From: Nocardia tengchongensis | GTDB lineage: Bacteria; Actinomycetota; Actinomycetes; Mycobacteriales; Mycobacteriaceae | DNA length: 64,000 nucleotides | NCBI RefSeq assembly: GCF_018362975.1 | Contig: NZ_CP074371.1 | Span: 1,178,001 to 1,242,000, forward strand | Reading direction: 5' to 3' | In this document: one piece after another, positions 26,791 to 34,988 of the stretch | Layout: the number at the start of each line of letters is the position of its first letter | How positions within the stretch are numbered: position 1 is the first letter of the stretch | Notes under the pieces: model-generated | Database searches by the model: none | Seen by the model: the letters and a program-made list of their open reading frames with translations, nothing else | What the model was told of the DNA's origin: nothing | Made by a program: the position numbers and the translations under genes

Positions 26791-26794
26791 GTGA
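26753..26794 (+). CDS. 13-codon leader ORF overlapping the sdhC start
   Basis: ATG at 26753 follows CCGGAGGTAACG, the best Shine-Dalgarno in this region. It encodes MTFHGVEQRGRSQ and stops at a TGA (26792-26794) that overlaps the sdhC GTG (26791-26793), the classic arrangement for translational coupling. Alternatively, a one-base sequencing loss could have split these residues from SdhC, in which case they are its true N-terminus. The window has several such errors, so both readings stay open. Confidence 0.5.
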   Translation: MTFHGVEQRGRSQ

Positions 26795-27624
26795 GCGCCG
26801 CACCAGTCAAGGCTTCTGAATCGATCAGCACCGGGGTTTTCAGCAGGGGTCGCGCCGCCATCGCGGCACGCACGCTCCGTACCGACCGGTGGTGGGTGCC
26901 GCCGGCGCTGACGGTGCTCGGGCTGGGCGCCTTCGTCGTCTACGCGACCGTCAGATCCTTTGTGCGGACCGCGTATTGGGTGAACGACTTCCATTATCTG
27001 ACACCGTTCTATTCGCCCTGTCTGAGCGCTTCGTGCGTCGAGGGCTCCAGCCACTTCGGGACGCCGATCGGCCAGCTGCCGATGTGGATTCCGCTGGGCT
27101 TCCTGGTGCTGCCGTTCCTGCTGTTGTTCCGGCTCACCTGCTACTACTACCGCAAGGCCTACTACCGGTCGGTGTGGATGTCCCCGCCGGCCTGCGCGGT
27201 GGCCGAGCCGCACGCGAAATACTCCGGGGAGACCAAGCTTCCGCTGATCATCCAGAACGCGCACCGCTACTTCTTCTACGTCGCGGTGATCATCTCGGTG
27301 ATCAACACCTATGACGCGGTGATCTCCTTCCACGCCAAGGACGGCGGCTTCGGCGTCGGCCTGGGCACCGTGGTCATCACCGCGAACGCGCTGCTGCTGT
27401 GGGCGTACACGCTGTCGTGCCACTCCTGCCGCCACATCGCGGGCGGACGGCTCAAGCACTTCTCGCAGCACCCGGTGCGCTACCGCTTCTGGACCGTGGT
27501 GTCGAAGCTGAACACCCGGCACATGCAGCTGGCCTGGACCACGCTGGGCACGCTGGTCCTCACCGATTTCTACGTCATGCTGGTCGCGAGCGGAACCATC
27601 TCCGATCCTCGCCTCATCGGCTGA
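26791..27624 (+). CDS. sdhC: succinate dehydrogenase Sdh1 membrane anchor subunit (type F, Rieske-like ligands)
   Basis: A 277-residue protein with about five hydrophobic helices, directly upstream of sdhA and sdhB. It matches the single large anchor of mycobacterial Sdh1 rather than the short SdhC/SdhD pair. Candidate metal ligands are concentrated in two places: SPCLSASC (Cys77, Cys82) and SCHSCRH (Cys210, His211, Cys213, His215), with His158 in another helix. Mycobacterium smegmatis Sdh1 is known to hold a membrane-embedded Rieske-type [2Fe-2S] cluster in SdhC, and these Cys/His groups fit that. The GTG start has only a weak ribosome site but overlaps a leader ORF stop. Confidence 0.88.
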   Translation: MSAAPVKASESISTGVFSRGRAAIAARTLRTDRWWVPPALTVLGLGAFVVYATVRSFVRTAYWVNDFHYLTPFYSPCLSASCVEGSSHFGTPIGQLPMWIPLGFLVLPFLLLFRLTCYYYRKAYYRSVWMSPPACAVAEPHAKYSGETKLPLIIQNAHRYFFYVAVIISVINTYDAVISFHAKDGGFGVGLGTVVITANALLLWAYTLSCHSCRHIAGGRLKHFSQHPVRYRFWTVVSKLNTRHMQLAWTTLGTLVLTDFYVMLVASGTISDPRLIG

Positions 27625-27664
27625 CAGTCCTCTATTCCTCAGTCTCCCAGGAGTGTTCGGTTCC

Positions 27665-29593
27665 ATGCCTGAAGTAGAGCGGCACAAGTACGACGTCGTC
27701 GTGATCGGTGCCGGCGGTGCCGGTCTGCGTGCGGTGATCGAGGCCCGTGAGCACGGGCTGTCGGTGGCGGTGGTCTGCAAGTCCCTGTTCGGCAAGGCGC
27801 ACACCGTCATGGCCGAGGGCGGCTGCGCGGCCGCCATGGGCAATGCCAACTCCAAGGACAACTGGCAGACCCATTTCAAGGACACCATGCGCGGGGGCAA
27901 GTTCCTCAGCAACTGGCGCATGGCCGAGCTGCACGCCCAGGAAGCTCCCGACCGCGTGTGGGAGCTGGAAACCTATGGGGCGCTGTTCGATCGGACCGCG
28001 GACGGGCGGATCAGCCAGCGCAACTTCGGCGGCCACACCTATCCGCGGCTGGCGCACGTCGGCGACCGCACCGGGCTCGAGATCATCCGCACCATGCAGC
28101 AGAAGATCGTCTCGCTGCAGCAGGAGGATTTCGCGCAGACCGGTGACTACGAGGCGCGCATCAAGATCTTCGCCGAATGCACCATCACCGAACTGCTCAA
28201 GGACGGCGACAAAATCGCCGGAGCCTTCGGGTACTGGCGCGAATCCGGGCGCTTCGTCCTGTTCGAGACGCCCGCGGTGGTGATCGCCACCGGCGGTGTC
28301 GGCAAGTCCTACAAGGTGACCTCGAACTCCTGGGAGTACACCGGCGACGGGCACGCGCTGGCGCTGCGCGCCGGGGCGTCGCTGATCAATATGGAGTTCC
28401 TGCAGTTCCATCCGACCGGCATGGTCTGGCCGCCGTCGGTGAAGGGCATCCTGGTCACCGAGGGCGTGCGCGGTGACGGTGGGGTGCTCACGAACTCCGA
28501 CGGCAAGCGGTTCATGTTCGACTACATTCCGCCGGTGTTCAAGGGGCAGTATGCCGAGAGCATCGAAGAGGCGGACCAGTGGCTGAAGGACAACGACTCC
28601 GCCCGCCGCACCCCGGACCTGCTGCCCCGTGACGAGGTGGCCCGCGCCATCAACGAGGAAGTGAAGGCCGGACGCGGCACCCCGCACGGCGGCGTCTACC
28701 TGGACATCTCCTCCCGGCTGCCCGCCGACCAGATCGTCAAGCGGCTGCCGTCCATGCACCACCAGTTCAAGGAGCTGGCGGACGTGGACATCACGAAGGA
28801 GCCGATGGAGGTCGGGCCGACCTGCCACTACGTCATGGGCGGCATCGAGGTCGATCCCGACACCCAGGCGGCGAAGGTGCCCGGGTTGTTCGCGGCCGGC
28901 GAGTGCGCGGGCGGCCTGCACGGGTCCAACCGGCTGGGCGGCAACTCGCTGTCGGATCTGCTGGTGTTCGGCCGGCGCGCCGGATTGGGCGCGGCCACCT
29001 ATGTGGAGGAGCTGGCGGCGCGGCCCAAGATCTCCGACACCGATATCGCGGCGGCCGCGAAAGCGGCTGTGACGCCGTTCGATCCGCCGGACGAGGGCCA
29101 GGGGGAGAACCCCTACACCCTGCACATGGACCTGCAGCAGACCATGAACGACCTGGTCGGCATCATCCGCAAGGAGGGTGAGCTGAAGCAGGCCATCGAG
29201 AAGCTGTCCGAACTGCGCGACCGCTACGACCACGTCACCGTGGAGGGCCACCGGCAGTTCAACCCGGGCTGGCACCTGGCCATCGACATGCGCAACATGC
29301 TGCTGATCAGCGAATGCGTTGCGCAGGCGGCGCTGTTGCGCACCGAGAGCCGCGGCGGCCACACCCGCGACGATCACCCGGGGATGGATCCGGCGTGGCG
29401 AAACCAGTTGCTGGTCTGCACCATCGGCGAGGACGAGGTCGGCTTCTCGGTGCCCGCGGTCACCGTCACCTCCGAGCCGCAGATCCCCATGCGCGCCGAA
29501 CTGCTCGCCCTGTTCGACCGGGCGGAGCTCGAAAAGTACTACACCCCCGCCGATCTCGCGGACTTGCGGGACGACGCCGGAAAGGCGGAATAG
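27665..29593 (+). CDS. sdhA: succinate dehydrogenase flavoprotein subunit (Sdh1 type)
   Basis: A 642-residue FAD protein starting at the ATG behind AGGAG (an in-frame GTG at 27653 is possible but has no ribosome site). Features: FAD fold VVVIGAGGAGLRAVIEA (residues 11-27), the flavinylation-type His in KAHTVMAEGG (His46), substrate-site segments QFHPTGMVWP and GGIEVDP, and GGLHGSNRLGGNSLSDLLVFG with the catalytic-region Arg/His residues. It oxidises succinate to fumarate and passes electrons to SdhB. It lies 40 bases after sdhC and two bases before sdhB, so they are one operon. Confidence 0.95.
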   Translation: MPEVERHKYDVVVIGAGGAGLRAVIEAREHGLSVAVVCKSLFGKAHTVMAEGGCAAAMGNANSKDNWQTHFKDTMRGGKFLSNWRMAELHAQEAPDRVWELETYGALFDRTADGRISQRNFGGHTYPRLAHVGDRTGLEIIRTMQQKIVSLQQEDFAQTGDYEARIKIFAECTITELLKDGDKIAGAFGYWRESGRFVLFETPAVVIATGGVGKSYKVTSNSWEYTGDGHALALRAGASLINMEFLQFHPTGMVWPPSVKGILVTEGVRGDGGVLTNSDGKRFMFDYIPPVFKGQYAESIEEADQWLKDNDSARRTPDLLPRDEVARAINEEVKAGRGTPHGGVYLDISSRLPADQIVKRLPSMHHQFKELADVDITKEPMEVGPTCHYVMGGIEVDPDTQAAKVPGLFAAGECAGGLHGSNRLGGNSLSDLLVFGRRAGLGAATYVEELAARPKISDTDIAAAAKAAVTPFDPPDEGQGENPYTLHMDLQQTMNDLVGIIRKEGELKQAIEKLSELRDRYDHVTVEGHRQFNPGWHLAIDMRNMLLISECVAQAALLRTESRGGHTRDDHPGMDPAWRNQLLVCTIGEDEVGFSVPAVTVTSEPQIPMRAELLALFDRAELEKYYTPADLADLRDDAGKAE

Positions 29594-29595
29594 CC

Positions 29596-30342
29596 ATGAG
29601 TTACCAGGCGAAGTTCAAGGTGTGGCGCGGCGATACCGAGGGCGGCGACCTGCACGACTTCACCGTGGAGGTGAACGAGGGCGAGGTGGTGCTCGACATC
29701 ATCCACCGCCTGCAGGCCACACAGGCGCCGGATCTGGCGGTGCGCTGGAATTGCAAGGCGGGCAAGTGTGGTTCGTGCTCGGCCGAGGTGAACGGCCGGC
29801 CGCGGCTGCTGTGCATGACCCGGATGTCGACGTTCACCGAGGACGAAGTGGTGACGGTGACGCCGATGCGCACCTTCCCGGTGATTCGCGACCTGGTCAC
29901 GGATGTGTCGTTCAACTATCAGAAGGCGCGTGAGGTGCCGTCGTTCACGCCGCCGGTGGATCTGAAACCGGGCGACTACCGGATGCAGCAGGCCGATGTG
30001 GAACGGTCGCAGGAATTCCGCAAGTGCATCGAATGCTTCCTGTGTCAGAACACTTGTCACGTGGTGCGTGATCACGAGGAGAACAAGCACGCATTCTCCG
30101 GCCCGCGATACCTGATGCGTATTGCAGAACTCGAAATGCATCCTCTCGATGTGGCCGACCGCCGTGAGCTGGCGCAGGAGGACGCGGGGCTGGGCTACTG
30201 CAATATCACCAAGTGCTGCACCGAAGTTTGCCCGGAGCACATCAAGATCACCGACAACGCCTTGATTCCGCTCAAGGAACGGGTCGTGGACAGCAAGTAC
30301 GATCCGATCGTCTGGCTGGGCAACAAGCTCTTCCGGCGTTAG
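29596..30342 (+). CDS. sdhB: succinate dehydrogenase iron-sulfur subunit (Sdh1 type)
   Basis: A 248-residue protein. The N-terminal plant-type ferredoxin domain has CKAGKCGSC plus a downstream Cys in RLLC for the [2Fe-2S] centre. The C-terminal domain has CIECFLCQNTC and CCTEVCPEHIKI for the [4Fe-4S] and [3Fe-4S] centres. The second cluster motif, CNITKCCTEVCP, matches the extended Sdh1 pattern. ATG two bases after the sdhA stop, consistent with coupled translation and equal stoichiometry. Confidence 0.95.
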   Translation: MSYQAKFKVWRGDTEGGDLHDFTVEVNEGEVVLDIIHRLQATQAPDLAVRWNCKAGKCGSCSAEVNGRPRLLCMTRMSTFTEDEVVTVTPMRTFPVIRDLVTDVSFNYQKAREVPSFTPPVDLKPGDYRMQQADVERSQEFRKCIECFLCQNTCHVVRDHEENKHAFSGPRYLMRIAELEMHPLDVADRRELAQEDAGLGYCNITKCCTEVCPEHIKITDNALIPLKERVVDSKYDPIVWLGNKLFRR

Positions 30343-30402
30343 CTGCGAAGATCACGAAACGGCAGCCGTTCGGCAACGGAATCATGTTTACGCGAGCTAA
30401 GC

Positions 30403-30618
30403 ATGGGTATCCAACTATTCGTGGACCGAGGACTCAAGAATGCGCGTCCCCGGTACCGGAAAATGGGTCCCGATGACTGGGTCGAACGGCTGATCGTAGG
30501 GATGCTCTTCGCGGTATCGGCGATGGGCGTATATGTACTCACCGGCGCTTTGATGCCATCCATCGCGATCGGCGTGCTCGTCGCCGCCGTCGCGATCGGG
30601 GTGGTCGCGATCCTATGA
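30403..30618 (+). CDS. small two-helix membrane protein at the end of the sdh1 operon
   Basis: A 71-residue protein. After a basic, aromatic N-terminus (FVDRGLKNARPRYRKMGPDDWVE) it has two hydrophobic helices (LIVGMLFAVSAMGVYVL and IAIGVLVAAVAIGVVAIL). It is 60 bases after sdhB, and a strong terminator follows it. It could be an accessory subunit or a positional passenger; no family was recognised. Confidence 0.7.
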   Translation: MGIQLFVDRGLKNARPRYRKMGPDDWVERLIVGMLFAVSAMGVYVLTGALMPSIAIGVLVAAVAIGVVAIL

Positions 30619-30638
30619 CGGTGATCGCGCGGAACCGA

Positions 30639-30695
30639 GATCGAGGTGCGCGGGGCGCAGCACCGAGCAGGTGAGCGGCCCCGCGCACCTCGATC
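30639..30695. terminator. 18-pair hairpin ending the sdh1 operon
   Basis: GATCGAGGTGCGCGGGGC (30639-30656) and its exact complement (30678-30695) flank a 21-base loop, followed on the plus strand by GTTTCGT. It sits between the sdh1 operon and the convergent DUF397 gene and can act both ways. Confidence 0.75.
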
Positions 30696-30715
30696 GTTTC
30701 GTCAGCGGTCGCGAA

Positions 30716-30919
30716 TCACCGGTCGAAGCGGCCGTTTTCGACGCCGGCGGTGAACGACTCCCACTCCTGCGCACCGAACACCAGCGCCGGGCCCAGCGGA
30801 TTCTTGCTGTCCCGCACGCCGACCCGGCCCGCGGGCAGGAACGCCACCTCGACGCACTCCTTACCGGCCCCGCTGCGGCTGCTCTTGAACCAGCGGGCCC
30901 CGGAAAACTCCACACTCAT
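30716..30919 (-). CDS. DUF397 domain protein
   Basis: A 67-residue protein with the DUF397 pattern: ARWFKSSRSGAGKECVEVAFL, VGVRDSKNP, and FGAQEWESFTAGVENGRFD. DUF397 proteins are almost always encoded next to an XRE regulator with a DUF5753 domain, as here: the ATG overlaps the stop of the upstream regulator by four bases (ATGA). The pair is widespread in streptomycetes and Nocardia, including BldB-like/WhiJ-type regulatory systems, where the small protein is thought to antagonise its partner. GGAG ribosome site. Confidence 0.92.
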   Translation of the reverse strand: MSVEFSGARWFKSSRSGAGKECVEVAFLPAGRVGVRDSKNPLGPALVFGAQEWESFTAGVENGRFDR

Positions 30920-31815
30920 GCCGAATACTCCTTCGCCACCTGCCGCAGCAGGTTTCTGCTGTCCTGGACGTCCAACGCGCAGCGTTCCAGGCCCGCTTGC
31001 GCCCGGCGATAACGCTGAACGTCGCCCTGCCTCTCGAGATACAGATCGCCGGTGAACCCCTCCACATAGACCACCGGGGGCTCCACCGGATGCCCCTTGC
31101 TGTCGGATCCGAACTCCAGGATCACGAACGGACCGGTCGAAAGTCCCAGCGGGACACCGGCGGCGAAGGGCAGGATACGCAGTGCGACATTGGTTCGGGT
31201 GCTCAGTTCCGCCAAGTGCCGCACCTGCGCCGCCATCACCTTTGCACCTCCCACCAGGCGGCGCAATACCGATTCGTGCAACACCATGGCGACGGCCGCC
31301 GGATGCATGCGGCGGGTGATCATGGCCTGGCGCTGCATGCGCAGCTTGACGCGCCGATCCACCTCGGCCGCCGTCTCTTCCGGGTAGCCGAGGTGGTTCA
31401 GGGCCCTTGCGTACTCGGAGGTCTGCAGCAGGCCGGGCACCAATTCCGATTGGTAGCAGGACAACTGCTGCGCGGATGCCTCCAGACCCACGTAGACGTC
31501 GAAGTTCTCCGGAATCAGGTCGCCGTAGGAGTGCCACCAGCTCTTGACCGCGGCCTGCTGCGCCAAACCCTTGAGCCCGTCGGCGATTTCGGCCGGGATG
31601 CCGTAGATCCGGCACAGCTCCTGGATGTCGATGGTGCGGATGCGGTCCGCGTTGCCCTTCTCCAGCCGCTGTAGCGTGCTGGCGCCCCACTCCATGAGCT
31701 TGGCGGCTTCGGCGATGGTCAATCCGGCCTGGATGCGCCAGTCGCGTAGATAGCGCCCGAGCTGACGGCGCGGCAGGGTGGATGACGCGGGACCTTCTGG
31801 CACAACACGCTCCAT
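30916..31815 (-). CDS. XRE-family regulator with DUF5753 domain
   Basis: A 299-residue protein. The N-terminal helix-turn-helix is QLGRYLRDWRIQAGLTIAEA followed by WGASTLQRLEKGNADR (residues about 18-55). The remainder is the DUF5753 region, with ELVPGLLQTSEYARAL, HESVLRRLVGG and ILPFAAGVPLG. Such proteins regulate development or secondary metabolism in streptomycetes together with a DUF397 partner, encoded here in an ATGA overlap. The 251 bases to the divergent small ORF at 32067 hold no other gene and would contain its operator. Confidence 0.92.
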   Translation of the reverse strand: MERVVPEGPASSTLPRRQLGRYLRDWRIQAGLTIAEAAKLMEWGASTLQRLEKGNADRIRTIDIQELCRIYGIPAEIADGLKGLAQQAAVKSWWHSYGDLIPENFDVYVGLEASAQQLSCYQSELVPGLLQTSEYARALNHLGYPEETAAEVDRRVKLRMQRQAMITRRMHPAAVAMVLHESVLRRLVGGAKVMAAQVRHLAELSTRTNVALRILPFAAGVPLGLSTGPFVILEFGSDSKGHPVEPPVVYVEGFTGDLYLERQGDVQRYRRAQAGLERCALDVQDSRNLLRQVAKEYSA

Positions 31816-32066
31816 TCGCGGTCGCGGACATGGATCGGGGTTCGTCCGTAGGCGGGAAGTTCGTCCACTTTGGAGAATCGTCCTCTCCCAAGTGGATTCG
31901 CTGCTGGGAATTCGCGCAATTTTGCGTTCTCCTTGTCGAAATTCGCCCGCCTGGCGTCTGCTCGTGGTGTGCTAGATGTGTGCCCGGAGCGGTGTAGCTA
32001 GGCCCCTTTCCTTTCCTGAACCTCCGGGCACTTCAGGAACCAGCGGGAACGAGGAGTGGTCTGGAC

Positions 32067-32270
32067 ATGCAACTGACATCCCTCAATATGCACATCGCCG
32101 TTTTGTCGCGTTGCCGCCGGGATCCGGGGGTGATGACCGCCGAACAAGCCCACGCCGCAATGCAATTGCACCTCGATTGCACGGTGCAGACCTGCAAGGT
32201 GCGTCGCCGAGCCCGGGCCACCCTGGTGGAGGAGGGACGGTGCGTGCTCGACGAGCGAGCGTTGCCATGA
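32067..32270 (+). CDS. small cysteine-containing hypothetical protein
   Basis: A 67-residue ORF with GAGGAG upstream of the ATG. The sequence includes LSRCRRDPGVMTAEQAHAAM and LDCTVQTCKVRRRARATLVEEG: two Cys in C-x4-C form in the middle and a basic C-terminal helix. High third-position GC and a four-base overlap with the next ORF support coding. It is divergent from the XRE/DUF397 pair. The family was not recognised. Confidence 0.55.
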   Translation: MQLTSLNMHIAVLSRCRRDPGVMTAEQAHAAMQLHLDCTVQTCKVRRRARATLVEEGRCVLDERALP

Positions 32271-32467
32271 CAGCCCTCGGACCGGCCCGGTCCGGATACG
32301 ACCGGGCCATGTATCGGCTGCTGTGGCTGCTGCTCGAGTTCCGGGCGGCACGCCATCCCACCGGGCAGTCACGTCCCTACAGGAATTCGCGGCCCGGGAC
32401 GTACCGGGGAAGGCCTCCGGCCGCGATGAACGCTGCAGCACAGCGCTTTCGAACGCCCCGCGCCTAA
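32267..32467 (+). CDS. small basic hypothetical protein coupled to the preceding ORF
   Basis: A 66-residue ORF beginning in an ATGA overlap with the 67-residue ORF. It has a hydrophobic/aromatic patch (MYRLLWLLLEFRAAR) and an Arg/Pro-rich tail. No motif. Coupling and position in the operon are the only support, so it may be a spurious frame. Confidence 0.4.
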   Translation: MTALGPARSGYDRAMYRLLWLLLEFRAARHPTGQSRPYRNSRPGTYRGRPPAAMNAAAQRFRTPRA

Positions 32468-32625
32468 CCTCCGGGCTGCGGATGCGTAGTCCCCACCGCG
32501 TGCAGCAGCGCGGTTCGGCCCGCTCGTTACACAGACGGCGGGCGGGCCGAACCGCACCCAACTTCGAGTGTGACGCTTACCCTGGAATCCATCGCACTTT
32601 GTGCCCGGGGTGGAGGGGAACACCG

Positions 32626-33096
32626 TTGTTGGCCTTCGAAGAGCCGGATAGTCCGGTATGCCGGACCGCGTCGTTGTCGGATCTGGACGCTATCCGGGCA
32701 CTCGAGGTGGTCGAGTTCGAGCATCTCGCGTATCCGTATTTCGTTCTGCGGCAATTGTTCGAGTTACACGGAGCAAACTGGACGGTTGCTGAAAATGCGG
32801 GGGTGGTGTGCGGCTACGTGCTCACTGCCGTCGACGGTGACGGCACCGCCTGGTTTCTCGGCTTCGCCGTGGCCTCCGCCTGCCGGGGCCGCGGTTTCGG
32901 CCGCGTCTTACTGGAAGCCGCTCTGGCCCAATGTCGCAAGGTGCACGCCGAGCAGGTCTACGTGACGGTGAAGCCGGGTAATCGCTCCGCCTACCACCTC
33001 TACAAGGAGATCGGATTCGCCTGGGTCGATCACGAGGTCGACTACTTCGGCACCGATGAGCCGCGAGATGTGCTGGTGCACAGGATCTATCATTGA
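32626..33096 (+). CDS. GNAT-family N-acetyltransferase
   Basis: A 156-residue protein read from a TTG at 32626 (or 32629), the only in-frame start with a ribosome site (GGAGGGG seven bases before). The acetyl-CoA-binding motif A is FAVASACRGRGFGRVLLEAAL (Q/R-x-x-G-x-G/A variant R-G-R-G-F-G), followed by VTVKPGNRSAYHLYKEIGF, typical of RimI-like enzymes. The target (protein N-terminus, peptide or small molecule) is unknown. It is followed at 2 bases by the membrane protein gene. Confidence 0.88.
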   Translation: MLAFEEPDSPVCRTASLSDLDAIRALEVVEFEHLAYPYFVLRQLFELHGANWTVAENAGVVCGYVLTAVDGDGTAWFLGFAVASACRGRGFGRVLLEAALAQCRKVHAEQVYVTVKPGNRSAYHLYKEIGFAWVDHEVDYFGTDEPRDVLVHRIYH

Positions 33097-33098
33097 TC

Positions 33099-33959
33099 AT
33101 GCTCGAGCGAAGCGCACCGTCGTCTCCTTTCGTGGCGGATATGAGCATGCGCATCGAGCGCCACGCCGATGCCTACTCCGAGAGCGTGGCCGAATTCCTT
33201 TCGCAGCCACACGGTTTGCGACGCCGGGCCACCGAACAACCCCTGCTGGACCTGTTCACCCGGCACACCGAGGCGGTCGTCGCCACCTATGATCCGCCCG
33301 GAATCCGCAGGGCCGGTGACAGTCTCGTCTTCGGGCACATCTACGCGCCCGCTTTCGGGCAGCCGGGCGATCCGGACCGACCGGTCGTCCCGGTCAGTCG
33401 GTTGATCGCGGCCCTGATCGCCGCGGAAGTGGAGTTCCGCGGCCCACTGCGCTTGAGCCGCACCCAGAATCGGCTGCTCGCCGAGGCCTACGAACGCCTG
33501 GGCCGCCCGCTCGTGCAGGCCGGGCTGCCCGCGCACGCGGCCCTGGCCTTCCGTCGCGCCGGCAGTCTCTTTCGCATCGACGAGGACACCGATGCCGAGG
33601 ACCGGTGCGGGCTCGCCCTCGCCCGGGCCCGCCGGCTGGCGCAACCGGTCGCCTGGCGGCGGATCGGCGGCCTGGTCCCGGATCTGACCTGCGGCTACGG
33701 GTATCGACCCTTCCGCATGCTCTGGTTCGTGGCGTTGCAGCTGCTGATCTTCACGGTGGCGGTCGCGCTGCGCGCCGAACAGCCGGTGGCAGTGACCATC
33801 TTCCAGGTGCTGATGAACTACCTGAACCCGCTCGGCGTCGGCGACACCGAGAACCTGCGGGTCGGCGGGCGCGCGGTATTCGTGACCGAGGCTTACGCGG
33901 GCGCGGTCACCATGTCGGTGTTCTTCGCGCTGCTGGTACGCCGTTGGTTCCGGCTCTGA
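33099..33959 (+). CDS. membrane-anchored protein of unknown function
   Basis: A 286-residue protein starting two bases after the GNAT stop. The first 200 residues are soluble and helical, with VSRLIAALIAAEVEFRG, LAEAYERLGRPLVQAG and AALAFRRAGSLFRI suggesting TPR-like repeats. The C-terminus has two hydrophobic segments: FRMLWFVALQLLIFTVAVAL and TEAYAGAVTMSVFFALLV. No known family. The gene converges with the SCO2521-type gene, 9 bases between stops, so it may belong functionally to that cassette. Confidence 0.75.
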   Translation: MLERSAPSSPFVADMSMRIERHADAYSESVAEFLSQPHGLRRRATEQPLLDLFTRHTEAVVATYDPPGIRRAGDSLVFGHIYAPAFGQPGDPDRPVVPVSRLIAALIAAEVEFRGPLRLSRTQNRLLAEAYERLGRPLVQAGLPAHAALAFRRAGSLFRIDEDTDAEDRCGLALARARRLAQPVAWRRIGGLVPDLTCGYGYRPFRMLWFVALQLLIFTVAVALRAEQPVAVTIFQVLMNYLNPLGVGDTENLRVGGRAVFVTEAYAGAVTMSVFFALLVRRWFRL

Positions 33960-33968
33960 CCGAGGCCG

Positions 33969-34952
33969 TCACCACTGGACGGTGCTGATCTTCGAACTGC
34001 GCAGCGCCTCCAGGGTGGCCACCGCCAGCCGGTCGCGCAGGTGCCCCACCTGGGCGGTCCACTGCCGGGTGAAGCCGGGATCCGATTCCAGCCGGGTCCA
34101 CAGTTCCCGCAGCCGGGGCGGGGTGTGCGCGCCCGGCATCCACAGGTGCACGAGTTGTTCGAGCAGGGGCGCGAGCTCTTTGGACGAATCGCTTTCCGGC
34201 CGGGGCCGGTCGGCGTCCGACAGCGCCGAGGCGAGGGTGGACAGCAGCCAGTCGTGGATCGCCAGGTCCTCGCAGAAGCGTTGCGCCCCAGCGAGATCCC
34301 GGACGGTCGGCACCATTATCCGGACCGACCGGGTGTTCTCGTCCTCCAGCCGGAACGCGAACAGGGTCCGGCCCCGCGCACTGCCGTCCACCGGCGGCGC
34401 CACCCGCGCGGCCCAGCGCAGTCGCGTCGCACCCGAGTGCACCGGCGGATCCTGATCCAGGCGCGGATCGGTGCGCACCCGGGTGAGCAGCCGTTCGCTG
34501 ATCGAACCCAGATCCAGGGTGGTGGGGCCCGAGCCCTCCAGGAAGCCCTCGGTCAGATCGACCGCCGTCGAGGTGTCGTCGCCGATCCGGTGCACCAGCT
34601 CCACCGTCCCGGCCCGGGTCAGATAGTGCGACCACGGCCGCCGGTGCTGATCGGCCGCCCGCACCACGCTCGAACAGGCCGAACTCTGCAGCACCCGGCC
34701 GCCCACCAGGACGGCGTGCGCGGCCACCGTGCCGATGGCGCGGCTCTCCGACCGCGACACCGTGGCCAGCCGGCAGTCCACGCCCACCGGCGAGCTCGGT
34801 GAGACCGCCAGCGCCAGTGGACGTTCCCGCATCAGTACCCGCTGTCCGGGCAGCAACGACAGCAGCGCCGACGCCTCCCGGGCCGCCAGTCCCCCCGAAT
34901 TCGGCAGCAGCGCCGTGCGCACCTCCCCCAGCAGGACCAGCGGATCGCTCAT
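33969..34952 (-). CDS. SCO2521-family protein
   Basis: A 327-residue protein, last gene of a four-gene minus-strand operon. It begins DPLVLLGEVRTALLPNSGGL and has RIGDDTSTAVDLTEGFLEG and EDENTRSVRIMVPTVRDLAG. No catalytic motif, signal or membrane helix is visible; the centre is beta-rich and the C-terminus helical. Assignment to the SCO2521 family rests on overall resemblance and on its fixed position after SCO2522-, SCO2523- and SCO2524-like genes. It is the only member not overlapping its neighbour (36-base gap). Function unknown in all organisms. Confidence 0.75.
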   Translation of the reverse strand: MSDPLVLLGEVRTALLPNSGGLAAREASALLSLLPGQRVLMRERPLALAVSPSSPVGVDCRLATVSRSESRAIGTVAAHAVLVGGRVLQSSACSSVVRAADQHRRPWSHYLTRAGTVELVHRIGDDTSTAVDLTEGFLEGSGPTTLDLGSISERLLTRVRTDPRLDQDPPVHSGATRLRWAARVAPPVDGSARGRTLFAFRLEDENTRSVRIMVPTVRDLAGAQRFCEDLAIHDWLLSTLASALSDADRPRPESDSSKELAPLLEQLVHLWMPGAHTPPRLRELWTRLESDPGFTRQWTAQVGHLRDRLAVATLEALRSSKISTVQW

Positions 34953-34988
34953 GCCGTGCCGTTCTGCGCAGTGCCTGCGCGGGTCACC

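Noticed and set aside
31998..32561. 187-residue minus-strand ORF between XRE and GNAT genes
   Set aside because: Arg/Pro/Ser-rich shadow; the plus strand has ribosome sites and coupled starts instead.
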